The notes: generated by a model not told the origin, from the sequence alone. A stretch of DNA of 64,000 bases from Fragilaria crotonensis (GCA_022925895.1 JAKSYS010000016.1:124001-188000), one strand, 5' to 3'. Positions 47,273-58,743 are shown, counted from the stretch's first letter. Numbers and translations are program-made.

Positions 47273-47984
47273 ATGAGTCCGACGACAGTTCCTTCCTGGC
47301 CGTTAGTCTGTCTTTCCACTGCAGAGGACACTACTACAATCGAGGTGATTCGAGGCAAGAATGTTGTTGTTGGTACGTGTGATCTCGCCTCTATTGTTGT
47401 TGCACAAATCACAACGCTCACATGTATTGCTGCCTGTCACTGTGTTCTTACCCGGCACTACTCTTGTTATTGCAGACTTTTGGACCACGAAATGTACCCG
47501 TTGTCCGGCAGCGCTGGACAAACTCCAACTCATGTCACAACAATATCCACAAATTACCTTTGTATCCATTTGCTGCGATTCCTTGGATGGTGCACGTGAA
47601 ATTTTGGAACGAGATGACGAACTCAAGTGGCAAGGAATACAACACTATTACATGGCCACTGAATACAAGGAACAAGCCAAACTGATGTTTGGATTCAAGA
47701 CTGTGCCCTTTTATGTGTTTGTCAATGCCCATGGTGTTATTACGCAAACGGGTGGACCGTCCAAAATCGATTTCAACTATTTACCAGGTGGGAGTACTAC
47801 TACTATCGGTCCTACTACCGGAATGGACACGATGGATAAGGAGAATGAAGCCTACCAAAACAATATTCTACGAAAGCAAACAGAAGAACCGACGAAACAG
47901 CACGACGATGCGGTCCCTGTGTTTGATACCAGTACGGTACAAATAGAAGAACTATCGTTCGTCATTGATGACTTGGACTTTTAG
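47273..47984 (+). CDS. Thioredoxin-fold protein, CTRC active site, two exons
   Basis: Exons 47273-47372 and 47476-47984 join in frame over a 103-bp GT-AG intron, giving 202 aa. The junction recreates the fold core VVVDFWTTKCTRCPAALDKL with a C-T-R-C dithiol site. Later come ITFVSICCDSL and FKTVPFYVFV, where VP is the cis-Pro of thioredoxins. The C-terminal third is polar and unlike other thioredoxins. No clear targeting peptide is seen, so cytosolic is most likely. It resembles TlpA/nucleoredoxin-type proteins more than classical WCGPC thioredoxin. Confidence 0.82.
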
Positions 47985-48228
47985 CCCGAGAGCTATTCTC
48001 ATGGGCTCATGGATCGTTAAAAATGAACAACTTATATACCGGTAGATGAATAAAATAGCTACGGGTACTTGGATGCCTGCGGGCTGTCTCGTGTTCCGAG
48101 TATCACTTTACATGAGACTGCTCACGGCTCACTATGAGGACTCCACTGAAAGTCGTTGTAGTCATCCGGTACTGGGCAATGAGCAATGACGCAGTACATA
48201 ATATGTATCTTCTCATCTAGAGCCGATT

Positions 48229-49394
48229 TTACTCCCTTGCTCCTGGTGTAACCAACAAAATTGCCACAATGGCCATTGACGTTACCATTATTGTCATTGT
48301 TGAAGTCGTTGCTGCAGAGTAAGGACTACTCGATGTAGTACCACTACCCATTGAGTGCGATTCCCATTGGCATCCACTCTGGATTTGGCACATCGTCCCG
48401 TCCAATTGAGAACACCTCGTCGACATTCCGGAGCATCCACTCGAATCCGAATTCAAAGTACAACCGTGCGACAGACACGCATCACGAACGTCACAAGACG
48501 AAGCGGTTCCGCCACAAAATCCGACCGAGTCACCGGTAGAATCAGAGTCATCGTGCTCTTGAGAGTCACCGGTTGAGTCCGATTGGCCAGAAGAATCAGA
48601 TTCATCGTGATCGTCATTAGTGTCATCAAGCTCATCAGATTGGTCATTAGTATCATCGAGCTCATCAGATTGGTCATTAGTATCATCGAGCTCGTCAGAT
48701 TCACCGGACTCGTCCGTGGTGCTGGATCCATCGGACCCATCACGCCCCCCAGTGGTGTTATGGGAGCAATCGTCTCCCCAAGTATTGTTGTGCGAGCAAT
48801 CGTCTCCCCAAGTGCTGTTATGGGAGCCACCATTTCCCCAAGTGCTGTTATGGGAGCCACCATTTCCCCACGTGCTGTTATGAGTGCAACCGTTTCCCCC
48901 AGTGACATTGTGAAAGCAATCGTCAGCATCATCGAGATCGCTAGCATCATCGAGATCGTCAGCGTCATCGAGCTCGTCAGCATCGGGATCGTCAGCATCA
49001 TCGAGCTCGTCAGATTCATAGGGATCGTCAGCGTCATCGAGCTCGTCAGCATCATCGGGCTCATCAGCGTCATCGAGCTCTTCAGTTTCACCGGATTCCT
49101 CGGAGCCATCACATCCCCAAGTGGTGTTATGAGAGCAATCGTCTCCCCAAGTTGTGTTATGAGAGCAATCGACTCCCCAAGTGGTGTTCTGGGAGCAATC
49201 AAGGCCCCATGTGTTGTTGTGAGAGCAATCATCTCTCCAAGTGCTGTTGTGGGAGCAATCGTCTCCCCAAGTTCTGTTGTGGGAGCCATCAAGGCCCCAT
49301 GTGCTGTTGTGGAGTCATCACCTTCCCAAGCTTGGCCTCGGACAGCAACGGCGAGAATGATGGTGCCCAGGAGGTAGAGTATGAATAGATGCAT
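48229..49394 (-). CDS. Secreted, sequon-rich repeat glycoprotein with C-terminal hydrophobic tail; one frame break
   Basis: ATG 49394 starts a clean signal peptide (LFILYLLGTIILAVAVRG). After about 28 residues the sensible frame changes at 49311-49312, where one base of a C run (minus strand) seems missing. From there the protein is repeats of the form TWGDDCSHN(S/T/N)T, each with an N-x-T sequon and one Cys. Two acidic blocks of ELDDADD / DELDDTNDQ type are interleaved. A Cys-rich domain follows (CGGTASSCDVRDACLSHGC), then a Ser/Thr stretch and a final hydrophobic segment (IMVTSMAIVAILLVTPGARE), fitting a GPI or membrane anchor. Other frames across the repeats are also long and give odd Met/Leu-rich proteins; I judge those artefacts. 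Likely a cell-surface or wall protein. Confidence 0.65.
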
Positions 49395-50179
49395 CTTGTT
49401 GTAAAATCCTTTTCCTTGACTATGCGTCTTGGTGTCGCAAATTGTGTGTCTACTCGTTATGCAAGCAATCGTCTTGATTCACGAGTCACGTGAATGTGAT
49501 TGTGATTGCATTCGTTATCATGAACCTGCTACACACTGTGCAGGCAAATCGCAAAAGCGAAGCATAACGAATCAATTTACTGCAGTACCAGACTTACGGT
49601 CACGTGGCTGGTGGCTGGTGGCTGATGTTGGGGTCGATCTTGTGCTTTTCCCGTTGTACTGATGAGGCTTCGCTTTGTTTGTGGCAGAGCTTCCCTTTAT
49701 AGAAATGTGAGTCTTTGGGCGCTGGGCTTCCCAATCTGGTGACAAACAGCATTGAATTGAATACAACACTTACGCTCACGCATTAATTGAGAGCATTAAT
49801 AGATAGACATGGTGTGAGTTGTAAGTGGGAAGTTGTACAGTGTATGATAGCTCACATCGAACGTCCAAGAGATGCTCCCCGATCCCCAGCCCATGCCGTT
49901 GTGTTTTGGATTCTCAGACCCGGAAACAAATCTTTTCCAGGTAAAACATGGATGATATGATGACATAGATGATATACGTGATACTGGTACTACCCTGGTA
50001 CAGTATATGCACACGCGACGTGATGACGTGATACGGGATCCGTGATGCGTGATGCGTCATCTCGGGTGGGTATGTGGGCATGTGGGTATATCCTTGTACT
50101 GTAGCACAGTGTACTGGGGTGCACATCTACACATCCACATATGTCATACATGTAGCACACACCAAACATCCACGCAACA
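49395..50179. other. Intergenic
   Basis: Nothing recognised. GTGATGCGTGATGCGTCATC near 50040 is a short internal repeat. This region should hold the promoters of the divergent glycoprotein and glutaredoxin genes. Confidence 0.5.
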
Positions 50180-50771
50180 ATGAAGTCGGTAAAGGTCCTC
50201 GCCATCATCTCCGGCTTGTTTCTATCCGTCGATGCATTTATATCCTCTCCCGTCAAATCAAGGAATCGTTACACACCTTTGTGTGTTTCGTCCTTGGACG
50301 ATGCGATTGAAAACATTAAAGAGGATGTACAAAAGGTGTCAAAAATCATCAAGGAATCCCAACAAGAGGGTGCTGGTGTCAAACAAATTCTGGCCAACGT
50401 TTTAGCCGGTGAATACGACGCAGCTCAAGTCCGGACAAAGGTCGACACGCTTATCAATTCGGCACCGTGTGTCCTATTTACCTGGAAAAACTCTCCGTCG
50501 TGCAAGAGTGCCATGCAAGCCATGGATTCCAGTGGATTCGAGTATTCCGTAATTCGACTTGACGATCCATGGGAGGAGGGGAATAAGATACGTGCGGAAA
50601 TTGGAAAGATGGTAGGAAGAACCGCAGTCCCCATGGTTTTTATCGGAGGAGCCTATGTCGGGGGGTTCGATGGTGGCACGAACGGCGATGAATCGCCCGG
50701 ATTGGGTGGCCCTGGCGTTTCAAGGGAGGCTGCATTCGATGCTCGAAGCAGCCGGAGCTGTAAGGAAATAA
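50180..50771 (+). CDS. Plastid-targeted glutaredoxin-like protein with SPSC site; one frame break
   Basis: The N-terminus MKSVKVLAIISGLFLSVDAF is a signal peptide ending before Phe, the diatom plastid presequence pattern, followed by a Ser/Arg-rich transit-like stretch. A helical linker precedes the glutaredoxin domain (VLFTWKNSPSCKSAMQAM...GRTAVPMVFIGGAYVGGFDG). The usual CPYC site reads SPSC here: the first, nucleophilic Cys is Ser. TAVP and GGFDG are the glutathione-binding parts. After the GGG run 50704-50706 the expected C-terminal helix appears one frame over (ALAFQGRLHSMLEAAGAVRK, stop at 50769-50771). As read without the shift, the frame continues to 50800 with an unrelated tail. Confidence 0.82.
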
Positions 50772-51172
50772 CTCAGGATGGTGATGGTGTTTGGGCATGA
50801 TCGATGTTCAAGGATTATTCATCATACTGTCCGAAGCGCTCATCTCATTGGACACACACAAACTTTTGCATGATAAGAATACTGTAACGGTAACAGGGAG
50901 TACGATCTACGTTCAACTTTCAATCCTCATTTTGTCTCCTTCTGGATTCACACCAGATCATGCTTCAGGAAGCATGATTCGTCCATATAACATGTTGACT
51001 AAGGATGATGGAGTTGTTGGTGTACATGAGTGAAAACGTGAAAACCAATCCATTTCGTACGTCGACTGGGGAGATGGTTGAATTTTACGGTACTGGAGTA
51101 CTACAATGCCACGGGATACTGTATCAGTATACCAGTACCAATGATCTGCAAAACAGAAAAGATTTTGCATGA
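50772..51172. other. Intergenic
   Basis: No gene. It ends with TGA (51170-51172), the target duplication of the Harbinger element. Confidence 0.5.
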
Positions 51173-51204
51173 GGCCGGTGCTTACAGCGCACAAAAACTC
51201 TCGC
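51173..51204 (+). repeat. Left terminal inverted repeat of Harbinger element
   Basis: GGCCGGTGCTTACAGCGCAC and the following 12 bases pair with 55417-55448. Confidence 0.88.
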
Positions 51205-51446
51205 AAAACAAATTATATGTATTTTTTGAGTAAAAAGCGTCCTTACAGTCACAAAAAAATCTCACCAAAAGGTGTCTTTTTTTGTGAATCCGGGTACTTT
51301 CGAAGCGTTCTCCAAAATATTCGCAGCTGTTTGTGGAGAACCAAGTTCTCTCACAAAAAGTGACACCGGAGTACTTGCACTAGCGTGTTGTCCTATAGAT
51401 TATTCCAGTGTCCTCCAGTACCAGGTATCATACATCAATTGATCGG

Positions 51447-53351
51447 ATGTTTGATTGTGTCGAATTCGAACTTACGTCACAACCAATGACAACGGCATTG
51501 CAGTCGATTTCACAACATTGCATCACTGAAAGTATAGGTGACACCCACTTGACAATGATGTCTAACGATGATTTGAACGAAATTTGTGAGGCACTTTTAG
51601 ACAAAGATGGTTTTTTGGGTGAAGATGAGGATGAATTCATTGATGATGACGGCGCGGTCGACGATGACGCGCTCGAAGAGCATATTGCTCACCAGGACGC
51701 AGCATATGTTCGGAAGAGAAATCTTCTTTTCTCATTGATGAAAATTGTCGAAGATGAGGAGATGGACAAGACAGAAGTTGATGCGGTAGCTTTTCGAGAG
51801 CAATTTCGTCGTCAGCATCGTGGGAACAAAAAGGCGAAAGGCGAAGCGTAAGTGGTATTGTGACCCAATCACCGGGAAGATGCGAAGGTGTGTCCACATC
51901 TGAGCAACTGGTGGCTGGACTACATTCAGAATCCAGAACCAGACTGTCCTTCTTGGAACAAGGTGTTTCGTCAACGGTTCCGATTGCCGTATCCATCGTA
52001 CATTCAGATTTTGGAATGGGTGAGCGGCGACGACTGCGATGGATTGTTTGACCGATGGCGAACAGAAGCCGAAGGCTTCACTGGGAGAAGAAACAACAAG
52101 AAGGTTTCACCAATTGAACTTCTCCTCTTGGGCACGCTACGTTACCTTGGCAGGGGATGGACTTTTGACGACATTGAAGAGGCCACCAAAGTAAGTCGTG
52201 ATGTGCATCGTTGTTTTTTTCATGCATTCACGACGTTCGGTGCGAAATTTTGTATCCACGGTATGTATGCATGCCACAAAGTACTGCCGACTTGCGAAAT
52301 TGCGAGTCCGAGTATGCGGTGGCCGGGTTTCCTGGATGTATCGGTAGCACCGATGCTACTCATATCCCGTTGGACAAGGTCACTGCTTCGTTTCGACAAG
52401 CACACCTCGGATACAAGATGGGGTCAGACGCGACCACAAGGACATACAATCTGACGGTTAATCACCGCCGCCAGATTTTGCATACGACAACAGGGCACCC
52501 GGGAAGGTGGAACGACAAGACTTTGGTTCGATTTGATTCATTCATGGCTGACCTTCGCGATGGTGCTTTTGACGACATGGTTGACTTCACTTTGAAAAGG
52601 AGGAAAACAAAGGACAATACTGTTGCTGCTTCTTCTGATGTTGCTACCGAAGAGGATGACGTAGAGAACGTGACAATAAAGGGTGCCTACGTCATCGTCG
52701 ACAATGGCTACTTGACATGGCCGACCACAATTCCTCCGATGAAAGACACGTGCAATCGATCGGACTACGCTTCTCGCAGTGGCTAGAGGCACTCAGAAAG
52801 ACGTAGAGTGTACCTTTGGGATCCTCAAAGGTCGTTGGAGGATCCTCAAGACCGGTATCCGTGTCCACAACACTGAGGTGAGCGACAATATATGGATGAC
52901 GTGTTGTGCTTTGCACAACCTTTTGTTGGATGTTGACGGATTGTCACACAAGTGGGAAGAGGGTGTCCCATCTAGCTATGAGACCGATGCTGGTCAGTTC
53001 CTAGATGAGGACATTCCTGCCGCAATTCGACGTCTTGTTGACCCGACAGGAATTGAAAGTCACAGATTGCAATTGTTTGATGGTTCGCGATTTGGATTTC
53101 GGAATCGCAACGACGACGACGACGAAATCGAAAATGGAAACCGGCGGAACGAACAAAGCAATCGTAGTAGCCATTCGTCGCAACTTCCTTTAGTTCGATC
53201 AGGTACGAGTGTAAAGGCGATCGAGTTTCATCAGTTTCGGGCGATGTTGATTGATAACTTCAACATCGCCTTTCATGAAAACAAGTTGAAGTGGCCAAAG
53301 AGGTTCGCAAAAAGGACAAGGCCAGTTCCAATCTTTGCTGGCTTTAACTAG
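51447..53351 (+). CDS. PIF/Harbinger DDE transposase, several single-base frame breaks
   Basis: First ATG 51447. The N-terminal acidic segment runs to 51851; then a block reading KWYCDPITGKMRR, WWLDYIQNPEP and RFRLPYPSYIQILEWV, the N-terminal part of Harbinger transposases, is followed by FTGRRNNKKVSPIELLLLGTLRYL. Catalytic parts are GCIGSTDATHI (first Asp, about 52345), VIVDNGYLTWP (second Asp, about 52700) and RKDVECTFGILKGRW (Glu, about 52805). The frame changes near 51835-51895, near 52250 (T4 run) and near 52760-52795. Block order and spacing are otherwise complete, so the gene may be intact apart from these sites. Confidence 0.87.
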
Positions 53352-53421
53352 TAGTACTACGTAACTAAAAGTAACTGCATTTGAATACAAAAGTGCTTTT
53401 ACTACTGGTTTGTCGTTTCTA

Positions 53422-55160
53422 TCATTCGTCGTAATTGCCATCCCGAATCAATTGTTGGTTCGCGACACTTTGTGTTGCGAAACACAGTTCACACCACCAA
53501 ACATTTTCTAGCTCGCGCTGACCACAACACAACGAGCAGACACACTTCTTACACTTTCGACAAGCGTGATTTGACGGTGTTCCGCATTCAATACAGCCAT
53601 TGTTGTCCCTCTGCTTGCTGCCGTGTACGTGCTGGTCCATTGGGACAATTGTTGAAGTTGTGACAACGACGACTGCCGCATCGTCGTCATCATCTTCGTC
53701 GCTGCGACAACTTACGTCCTCCACCATCGAGTCCGCTGTTGCTGATTCGTTGAAGCTATCTGTTCCACTTGTAATCGTCGCATCAGATGATGATGCAGCT
53801 GCTAGCTCCATCGTTCGCTGATTTATCATGTTGCTATGACGACGACATTCATCACTTTGCAACTCGTCAAGTTTTTTTTCAAGCGATGCAATTTCATTCG
53901 CAATCGCATTTTGTTTGTCAAGCATAGACTGATCAGGCTTCCTCTTACTTCTATAGCAGCGATCAAGCTCTTGGCTGATCGAGTCCTCGTTGCGACGTCG
54001 CGAAGTCAGCTTGTCGCGAACATTTCTTATCATCATCTGCGCATTCCTTTGCCTTTCCTTTTCCAAGGACTCGGCATTTAGGTAATGCAAAGTCTTTGAA
54101 AGAATGGCTTGTCTCGAATCGAAAGGAGCTTGCGGTACAGAAGGAGAAGGCACAGATTGTTGACTTTTGATTCGTTCGTCTTGTCGTTGTTCCTCGGTTG
54201 AACGACGTTTCTTTCCTCGACGGTTGTCGAGAGTTGCTGCGTTTTGTTCTATCAACAGCTTGCGCATTTGCGCTCGCGACGCAGTCTTTCTTCCAACCGA
54301 TGTACTGATCTTGGCATCGCCAAATAAATCAGATTGCATGCCTGAACTGTCGTGAACGGGTATGAAACCCCACAGTGCCCACGCCAGAAAGCCGACACCA
54401 CACTTGAAAATGTAGCATCCGGATAGAAGTTGTTTTGCATCCGATAACAACGACGACGACAGTATTCCTTGTCCCTGCTGCTCCTCTACGTCTCCCAATC
54501 CGCAAAGCCCAGCATCGTCGGCCTTGTTTGCAACCGAATCTATCTTTGCTGCATCGTCTCGGTCGCATTCCTTGCCCATTTCCACCAGACACCACAGTAT
54601 ATAGTCCTCCCAGTTCGTTCCGGAAGGGAACCTACCATCTCTGTACGGTGAACCTTTTGCTTTCACGAGGCCATCATTTTTTGCAATTGCATACGACAGC
54701 CTTGGACATTCGAACCAGTGTTCGCCCTGAAACCTTCTCGCCACTCACAGCGACTGACTTTTGCGACAACATCGCCTTTTCTATCGATCCGTCGCCAACA
54801 TACACAAGAAAATTCTTATGACGGTGCAAAAATTCAGGAATGGAGAGGAGTACTTCACCAGATGCACCGTTGGATCCTGTCTGCAAAGACTGTTTGTACA
54901 GTCCCTTGAACTTGTTCAGCCCGAACATGAACTGTTCGACGTAGGTAATCATGTCCGGGTCCGGCGCGCCATTCTTATCATCTCCGTAGTAGATGGAAGT
55001 CATGACATCTTCGATCGCCGCTTCTGATAGAGAAGCTCCACGTTGGATCAGAGACGGCGAATCGAAGCAGGCGAACGCAATCGTTGCCTGCAATTCCTTC
55101 AAAAAGAACGCGCGACATGTTCGTCGAGCGTTTCTTGCGGTTTTTCGTCAAATTGCTCAT
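53422..55160 (-). CDS. Harbinger second ORF, coiled coil plus Cys-rich zinc finger; frame breaks
   Basis: Starts at ATG 55160 (SNLTKNRKKRST, basic). Segments 55102-54674 and 54744-53422 join near 54735 at a GGG run, and the basic N-terminus joins the rest near 55110 by another shift. The middle has conserved-looking WFECPRLSYAIAKNDG and NWEDYILWCLVEMGKEC. From about residue 370 there is a long charged helix (LEKERQRNAQMMIRNVRDKL, then DRCYRSKRKPDQSMLDKQ). The C-terminus is a Cys cluster (CIECGTPSNHACRKCKKCVC followed by SLCC and CELC). Known PIF/Harbinger partners are Myb-like proteins that help nuclear entry and DNA binding. I see no Myb repeat here, so this may be a different partner type. 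Confidence 0.65.
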
Positions 55161-55416
55161 GGCGGCAGATTTTCTTCTTCGACGTAAGATATGACACGGA
55201 CTTGATGTTTGAAGGAACCACTGAACCACATGATAACTATGGTATATGTTGTACGCAAGAACTCTCAACGCCCAATTTCTTTTCCACTTATACATGTCAA
55301 TATAGGAAACATAAATTGTAGTCTAATTCCCAGGTTTTGCAAGTACTACCGGGGAGTACGCCTGTAAGCACCATATTTGAACTATTCAACAAAATAAAAA
55401 GCTCTTCCACTTTTGG

Positions 55417-55448
55417 GCAAATGTTTTTGCGCGCTGTAAGCATCGGCC
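55417..55448 (-). repeat. Right terminal inverted repeat of Harbinger element
   Basis: Ends GCGCGCTGTAAGCATCGGCC, followed by TGA. Confidence 0.88.
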
Positions 55449-56237
55449 TGAGTACGCAAGTACAAGGACTGACAGATACACGTGTTCATGTGTGGGGGAC
55501 TTGCATGAGTTGGAGGCTCGGCGCACAGCCATCGAGAGAAATTTCAAATTTGGCTACCTTTAGTCCAGAGTCTAACTGTCATTTACCGCTCTTTTCAATC
55601 AACTCCGAGAGAACTAACAGGTTAACGGGATTCAGCCGCCACAGAAAATGGACCCCACAGACTCCAGTTGCTGGCGATACAGGACACAATTCTCCGGAAA
55701 ATCACTTCAAATTTGTGTTTCCTTAGACAGTGTTGTGTTTGTTCGTGTCCACATACTTTGCCATTTGCCCTTTACTACAGTGACACAAGCCTCATAACTC
55801 CGCTTCGCTTTCAAAGAGCTCCATAATTGCATCTAAATTGCATCGCATCCCAAGACAGCAGTGAGTGTGATCAGTCATGAATAATACGGGATGTGTTTGC
55901 TTTTTGTTGTGCATAATGATACCAATGGTTCGTGTTCGTCATGTCGCGTGGAGTATTCGATGCCTCGCCTTTTTCGGACAGGTTTCCGTTCGTGTATCAC
56001 GCACATCATGCGGCTCGTGAGTACGTCCTCACAGCTCACAGTTGGCAAGTGGTTCCAGACGCACCACCCTCAAACTCAGACTTGATACTCATATCGCATT
56101 CTCTTGTGCTCTTGAAATCCCACAGCAATCCACAAGCTACATCAAACAAGCGCTAAGCTATAAGGTCTCACAAACCTAGGTTCATACAGACGACGCCTTC
56201 TACGTCATACGTTAAGACAGACTGCAGAGTTCATAAA
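55449..56237. other. Intergenic
   Basis: No supported gene; short ORFs show no family signal. It precedes the epimerase gene and should include its promoter. Confidence 0.5.
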
Positions 56238-57660
56238 ATGAAGACTTCCAACAACCCCGCCGACAGCCGCGTTTCGACATCCGGAATTCCCGGGCATGTT
56301 TCGTCACTCCCTCTTCCAGGAGGTGATGCGTTACAGAATCCTCCTGTCAACCGTGTCGTCGATGATGACCCCTCAGAAGATTTAGTCAAACCAGCGTCAG
56401 TGTCGGAATCGTCAAATAATGTCAATTGCCCTACCTCGAAGTGCCAAGACGAACAACAACACGTCAAGCCAGTGCAGCCTCACGTCGGCTACAAGAAAGT
56501 TCTTGTCACTGGAGGAGCTGGCTTTATTGGAAGTCATGTTGCTGAATCCTTGCTCGCCAGAGGTGACGATGTCGTTATCGTCGATGAAATGAACGACTAT
56601 TACGACGTTGGAATCAAACAGCAGAATCTCAGATTGTTGCGTTCCAAGTATCCTTCACATGAGCGTCTCTCCATTCACATTGGAGATATCTGCGATTCCG
56701 CCTTTATGCTACCAATTTTCGAGGAGTTGCGCCCTGAATGGATTTGTCACATGGCGGCTCGTGCGGGCGTCCGACCATCGATTCAGGATCCGTACATTTA
56801 CATTCATGCCAACATTCAAGCCACAACTCAATTGATGGATTGGAGCCACAAATTTGGAGTTCAAAACTTTGTCTTTGCCTCATCGTCGTCCGTCTATGGT
56901 GGGAGCAAATCCACATTCTTTTCCGAGGAGGAACCGGTCGATCAGCCGTCGTCACCGTATGCGGCCACCAAGAAGGCATGTGAGCTCTTGGCGTACACGT
57001 ACCATCATTTGTACCGATTGAATGTTACAGGTCTTCGATTCTTTACCGTCTATGGACCGCGAGGACGTCCTGATATGGCCCCGTAAGTTGCTTTGAAAAC
57101 AGAAGTGGTTCAATTTACAGTTTGTCGATTCCTATGGGAGTGCATGGAGTGCATCTAACGAGCGTTTTTCTATTCGCTAAAAACCATGGTACAGGTTCAA
57201 ATTCATTGATCGCATCAGTCGCGGAGTCGAAATTCAACAATTTGGAGATGGGTCCTCGAGTCGAGATTACACCTACATTGATGACATTGTCAATGGTGTT
57301 GTGCGTGCTCTCGATCGGCGTCACAAGTACGAAATTTTTAATCTCGGAAAGGGATCTGGAACGTCATTGAAGGATTTTATCCAGTTGATTGAAAAGTATG
57401 TGGGTCGGACCGCCAATGTTCGAGTCATGCCGGACCAACTGGGGGATGTCCCTTACACATGTGCGAATGTGAGGAAAGCCAAACTTGTGTTGGGCTACCG
57501 ACCCACGGTTGATTTTGAAGAAGGTATCATGCGGACTGTGAAATGGTACATGGAGGCATACGCCAATCAGTCTATTGATATTTGTCCCGAGCGACAGGCC
57601 AATGGTCTTGGACGAGCGCCATCATTTGTAGACCTCAAGGAAGCAACGGTGGGAATGTAA
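56238..57660 (+). CDS. GAE: UDP-glucuronate 4-epimerase-like, two exons, 436 aa
   Basis: Exons 56238-57082 and 57195-57660 join in frame over a 112-bp intron. A polar N-terminal stretch of about 85 residues precedes the NAD-binding Rossmann motif (VLVTGGAGFIGSHVAESLL). The short-chain dehydrogenase catalytic set follows: SSSSVYG with the Ser, and SPYAATKKACE giving Y-x3-K. VYGPRGRPDMAPFKF (across the splice) and DGSSSRDYTYIDDIV are characteristic of the UDP-glucuronate/galacturonate epimerase branch. The reaction interconverts UDP-glucuronate and UDP-galacturonate for cell-surface polysaccharide. No transmembrane helix is seen, unlike plant GAEs. Frame intact. Confidence 0.92.
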
Positions 57661-58173
57661 TCGACGCTATTGATATCGACTTAATGAGGGTGGATTTCTG
57701 GAACAGACTACTAGATGACATCGAATCTACCGCTAGTATTGAGTATCACGTGGTCCTCGAGTTCAAAATACTGCTTTCTCCACTCAGTTACCTTTTCGAT
57801 GCGTCTCAGACGATAAACTTCATCACGAAAATATTGAAACGTGGCATCCGTTCTGCTGTCTGTCGAGTTGTCGTGTTTGATCCTTCGATGGAATCCAAGA
57901 CTGACAACCTCCTCATCTCCTACTTCAACTGGCTACTAGCTAGTCGCTGTTCGTTAGATGTACATCATCAGGATCAGCAGGCACGAGTGATCTTGAAAAG
58001 ATGAGAGTAATTTGGTTTTCCCAGAGACAATAAAAGTTGTGTGAAAGTTATTTGATGAGTGTAAATTTTTGATCTATAATGCATTACGCGTCTCCCAGTT
58101 GTGTCCCCAATGAGAGAATTCGCTTTTAGTGTCGTATTGATTGCAGTTTCATGCAGTCTGCGGCCTGCAGACT
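57661..58173. other. Intergenic between convergent genes
   Basis: Shared 3' region of the epimerase (plus) and DUF6824 gene (minus); AATAAAA near 58030. An ORF overlapping the epimerase end (57582-58004) has no recognisable content. Confidence 0.5.
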
Positions 58174-58743
58174 CTAGATTTCAACAACATTGTCGCAGTC
58201 TGTCGGTGCCAACGGTTGATTCTCCTGGAAGACAAAGGAAGGCATCATACGGGGAATCTCCTCCTCCAAGTCTGGCATTGTGTGCATCTCGCCTGTGACT
58301 GAAGAGACACCAGCAGGCGATTTATCGAATTCTGTCTTTTCTGTTCGTCGTCGTTTCTTCGGCAATCCAGCGTTTTCATTGTTATCGTTCGCAGAACTTG
58401 AACTGGATTCACTGTTTCGCCGAGGTGACTTTCCAGCCGCATAGGCGCGAACGTCAAGTCCTTCTCTCAAGGCCTGTGAAGTCTTTTCAGTGGCCTTCTT
58501 GTCGCCCACGTCTGTCCAAAGGCCGTCGTCCGTTCGACGCAGAAATCTTCCTCCATTCTGTCGAATCAGACGCACGATTCGTTGTGAAACAAGGGCTTTA
58601 TCCCTCTTCTTCGCCGCCAAGTACTCTGCTTGATGCTCATTCACCATCGACCTGAACATCTTATTTCCAACGTGGTTGTTCGTGGCACCGCCACGTCCGC
58701 AAAGTACATCATTGTCCTTTACGGTCTTCTCTCGTGTTGTCAT
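58174..58743 (-). CDS. DUF6824-domain protein
   Basis: I chose ATG 58743 (MTTREKTVKDNDVLCGRGG) because the conserved domain starts right after it; the frame is open further upstream to 58920 but without matching sequence. The domain spans NDVLCGRGGATNNHVGNKMF to about EKTSQALREGLDVRAY (residues 10-100). It is followed by a Ser/Asn-rich linker and a basic NLS-like LPKKRRRTEKTEF. The family is abundant in diatoms and its function is not established; the helical basic domain and NLS suggest a nuclear, DNA-related role. Length 189 aa, intact. Confidence 0.85.
   Translation of the reverse strand: MTTREKTVKDNDVLCGRGGATNNHVGNKMFRSMVNEHQAEYLAAKKRDKALVSQRIVRLIRQNGGRFLRRTDDGLWTDVGDKKATEKTSQALREGLDVRAYAAGKSPRRNSESSSSSANDNNENAGLPKKRRRTEKTEFDKSPAGVSSVTGEMHTMPDLEEEIPRMMPSFVFQENQPLAPTDCDNVVEI

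Larger units (their letters stand above)
51173..55448. mobile_element. PIF/Harbinger DNA transposon, 4.3 kb
   Basis: The ends are inverted repeats beginning GGCCGGTGCTTACAGCGCAC on the left and GGCCGATGCTTACAGCGCGC on the right (read inward), about 28 of 32 bases alike. Both flanks are TGA (51170-51172, 55449-55451), a 3-bp target duplication as in Harbinger, which normally prefers TWA. GTGCTTACAG recurs inside the right end (55374-55383, inverse) and as CCTTACAG inside the left end, likely transposase sites. It carries a DDE transposase (plus) and a second ORF (minus) that converge, as in two-gene PIF/Harbinger elements. Confidence 0.9.

Noticed and set aside
48453-49394. Met/Leu/Thr-rich 313-residue minus frame, and Val/Ile/Ser-rich plus frame
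   Set aside because: Signal peptide is real, but the repeat makes sense only one frame over; the other frames are repeat artefacts.
57582-58004. 140-codon plus ORF overlapping the epimerase end
   Set aside because: Overlaps conserved coding sequence in another frame and shows no family signal.
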